Shown here: one piece after another, positions 8,886 through 10,715 of the stretch
How the letters are laid out: every line of letters starts with the position of its first letter
Position numbering within the stretch: the stretch's first letter is position 1
Origin: Actinomycetota bacterium
Lineage (GTDB): Bacteria; Actinomycetota; Humimicrobiia; Humimicrobiales; Humimicrobiaceae
NCBI GenBank assembly: GCA_003155275.1
Contig: PMCC01000142.1
Location: 9,826 to 20,540, forward strand
Reading direction: 5' to 3'
DNA: 10,715 nt
Position numbers and translations under genes: made by a program
The notes under the pieces: generated by a model
Databases searched by the model: none
What the model saw: the letters and a program-made list of their open reading frames with translations, nothing else
Told to the model about the DNA's origin: nothing

Positions 8886-10715
8886 CTACATTCTGACAAT
8901 CTTCTTGATCCTCTTTATTTCATCCCTTATTATTGCTGCCTTTTCAAAATCAAGTTCCTGGGCGGCAAGATGCATCTCTTCTTCAAGTCCGCTTATTATA
9001 TTATCTATTTTGGATAAGTCCATAGACATTAGCCCGTCTTCCGTAAATGAACCTCTTTTTTCTGATATTGCCGCAGCTGATGCTGATGCAGTTGCTTTTC
9101 TTGATTCTTTTTTTGATTTTATGCCTGAAGCGAAAAGAATGTCAGAGATATTTTTACTTATCGTGACAGGCACAATGCCGTTTTTTTCATTATATTCCGC
9201 CTGAAGTTTTCTTCTGCGGTTTGTCTCATCCACAGCATATTTAATGGACCCCGTTATATTATCAGCATACATTATTACAGTCCCATTGACATTCCTTGAG
9301 GCCCTCCCTATTGTTTGTATAAGTGCGGTCCCTGACCTTAAAAATCCTTCTTTATCTGCATCCAGTATTGCTACCAGAGATACTTCAGGAAGGTCCAACC
9401 CTTCACGCAAAAGATTTATCCCGACAAGGACATCAAAATCTCCATTTCTCAGCCCTCTCAATATTTCAATCCTCTCAAGAGTGTCGATATTTGAATGCAG
9501 GTAACGCACCCTAATATTTTTCCCCGCAAAATAATCTGCCAAATCTTCTGCCATCTTTTTTGTCAGTGTGGTGACCAGCACCCTATCCCCTGCGGCAACT
9601 CTCTTTTTTATTTCGGACAACAGGTCATCTATCTGGCCATTTGAAGGCCTTAATGAGATCTCCGGATCGATAAGCCCGGTTGGCCTTATTATCTGTTCTG
9701 AAATCTGTGCACTGACTTTATATTCAAACGGCCCAGGCGTAGCTGATGTAAAGATCACTCTTTTTAGTTTTGCCAGGAATTCGTCAAACATTAAAGGCCT
9801 GTTGTCAAGCGCAGACGGCAGCCTGAAGCCGAAATCCACCAGCGTCTGCTTCCTTGACCTGTCGCCTTCATACATTCCGCGAACCTGCGGAACTGAAATA
9901 TGGGATTCATCAATTATTGTAAGGAAATCTTCAGGAAAAAAATCTATCAGTGTGTTCGGGGTTTCCCCAGGGTTTTTCCCAAGGATATGACGCGAATAGT
10001 TCTCTATTCCGCCACAGAAACCGATCTCAGTAATCATCTCCATATCGTATCTTGTCCTTGACTCCAGTCTCTGGGCTTCAAGCAGTTTGCCGTTGCTTTT
10101 GAAGTATTCGATCCTTGAAATAAGTTCTTCTTCTATTGTTTCAAGAGCTTTTTCAACCCATTCCGGTTTTGCAAGAAAATGAGTCGCTGGAGAGATGACC
10201 ACATTATCAATATCAGAAAAAATCTCACCTGATATAGGGTCAAACTCGATTATCCTTTCAACTTCATCTCCAAAAAGCTGCACCTTTAAGGCCCTGTTCT
10301 GGTAAGCCGGAAAAATTTCAATATTGTCGCCCTTTACCCTGAAGTTACCCTGTGAAAACTCATAGTCATTTCTTTCATATTTGACGTTTACAAGGTTTCT
10401 TATAAGCTTGTCTCTCGGATACTGGCTTTTTTTCTTTATAAATATCATCTGCTTTTCATACTCGACAGGCGAGCCGAGATTATAAATGCATGAAACACTG
10501 GCTACCACTATTGTATCTTTGCGCATAATGAGGGAATTAGTGGTCGAAAGCCGCAGTTTTTCTATCTCCTCATTTATCGAAGTGTCCTTTTCGATGTACA
10601 TATCCTTACTGGGAATATAGGCTTCAGGCTGATAGTAGTCATAGTAGCTGACAAAATATTCGACTGCATTATCAGGGAAAAACTCCTTGAACTCATTGCA
10701 GAGCTGGGCGGCAAG
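8886..10715 (-). CDS. uvrB: UvrABC excinuclease subunit B (5'-truncated by window edge)
   Basis: UvrB is the damage-verifying helicase-like subunit of nucleotide excision repair. It is loaded by UvrA, clamps one strand with its beta-hairpin and recruits UvrC. The frame stays open to the window edge: 609 codons are visible, and roughly the first 70 residues, including the Walker A loop, are missing. The visible part starts just before the beta-hairpin motif YYDYYQPEAYIP. It then shows the Walker B-like DESH (9900-9911), the FTSATPG motif, motif V (GINLLREGLDLPE) and the motif VI arginines (QTIGRASRN, about 9291-9320). The last 45 or so codons form a UVR domain (LEEEMHLAAQELDFEKAA), the contact for the matching UvrC domain. 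An Ala/Ser/Lys-rich linker precedes it. The gene ends with TAG 74 bases before uvrA, consistent with co-transcription. Its own promoter lies outside the window. Identity is effectively certain. Confidence 0.98.
   Translation of the reverse strand, partial: LAAQLCNEFKEFFPDNAVEYFVSYYDYYQPEAYIPSKDMYIEKDTSINEEIEKLRLSTTNSLIMRKDTIVVASVSCIYNLGSPVEYEKQMIFIKKKSQYPRDKLIRNLVNVKYERNDYEFSQGNFRVKGDNIEIFPAYQNRALKVQLFGDEVERIIEFDPISGEIFSDIDNVVISPATHFLAKPEWVEKALETIEEELISRIEYFKSNGKLLEAQRLESRTRYDMEMITEIGFCGGIENYSRHILGKNPGETPNTLIDFFPEDFLTIIDESHISVPQVRGMYEGDRSRKQTLVDFGFRLPSALDNRPLMFDEFLAKLKRVIFTSATPGPFEYKVSAQISEQIIRPTGLIDPEISLRPSNGQIDDLLSEIKKRVAAGDRVLVTTLTKKMAEDLADYFAGKNIRVRYLHSNIDTLERIEILRGLRNGDFDVLVGINLLREGLDLPEVSLVAILDADKEGFLRSGTALIQTIGRASRNVNGTVIMYADNITGSIKYAVDETNRRRKLQAEYNEKNGIVPVTISKNISDILFASGIKSKKESRKATASASAAAISEKRGSFTEDGLMSMDLSKIDNIISGLEEEMHLAAQELDFEKAAIIRDEIKRIKKIVRM

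Overview
This is an A+T-rich bacterial window in which every convincing gene lies on the minus strand. In transcription order, right to left, they are uvrB (5' end cut off by the window edge), uvrA, uvrC, rapZ, gap and pgk. The intergenic gaps are 74, 142, 141, 244 and 222 bases. All six reading frames are intact, with catalytic motifs in place. No mobile element, rRNA, tRNA or CRISPR array is visible.

Right half (about 3756-10715): a complete UvrABC nucleotide excision repair set in one run. UvrA and UvrB find and verify bulky DNA damage. UvrC then cuts on both sides of it. Left half (53-3614): rapZ, a P-loop nucleotide-binding regulator, followed by gap and pgk, two consecutive steps of lower glycolysis. 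The gene 3' of pgk is not in the window.

The order uvrC-rapZ-(yvcK-whiA)-gap-pgk is familiar from Actinobacteriota and some neighbouring phyla, where yvcK and whiA normally sit between rapZ and gap. Both are absent here and the gap is filled by short degenerate repeats. The low G+C and this order suggest a deep-branching, probably uncultured actinobacterial or related lineage. That is an inference from synteny and base composition only.

The unusual feature is a set of three degenerate tandem-repeat arrays. A 5 x 27-bp array fills the uvrC-rapZ spacer and its last unit supplies the rapZ start codon. An array of five 34-36-bp units begins over the rapZ stop codon and runs toward gap. A 51-nt (17-codon) array lies inside uvrA and encodes an Asn/Ser/Thr-rich insertion just before the first zinc finger. 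The sequence therefore shows short tandem duplication reshaping both ends of rapZ and the interior of uvrA. Other signals are a 17-bp perfect hairpin between gap and pgk, an inverted repeat upstream of gap, and Shine-Dalgarno sequences on gap and pgk but not clearly on rapZ, uvrC or uvrA.
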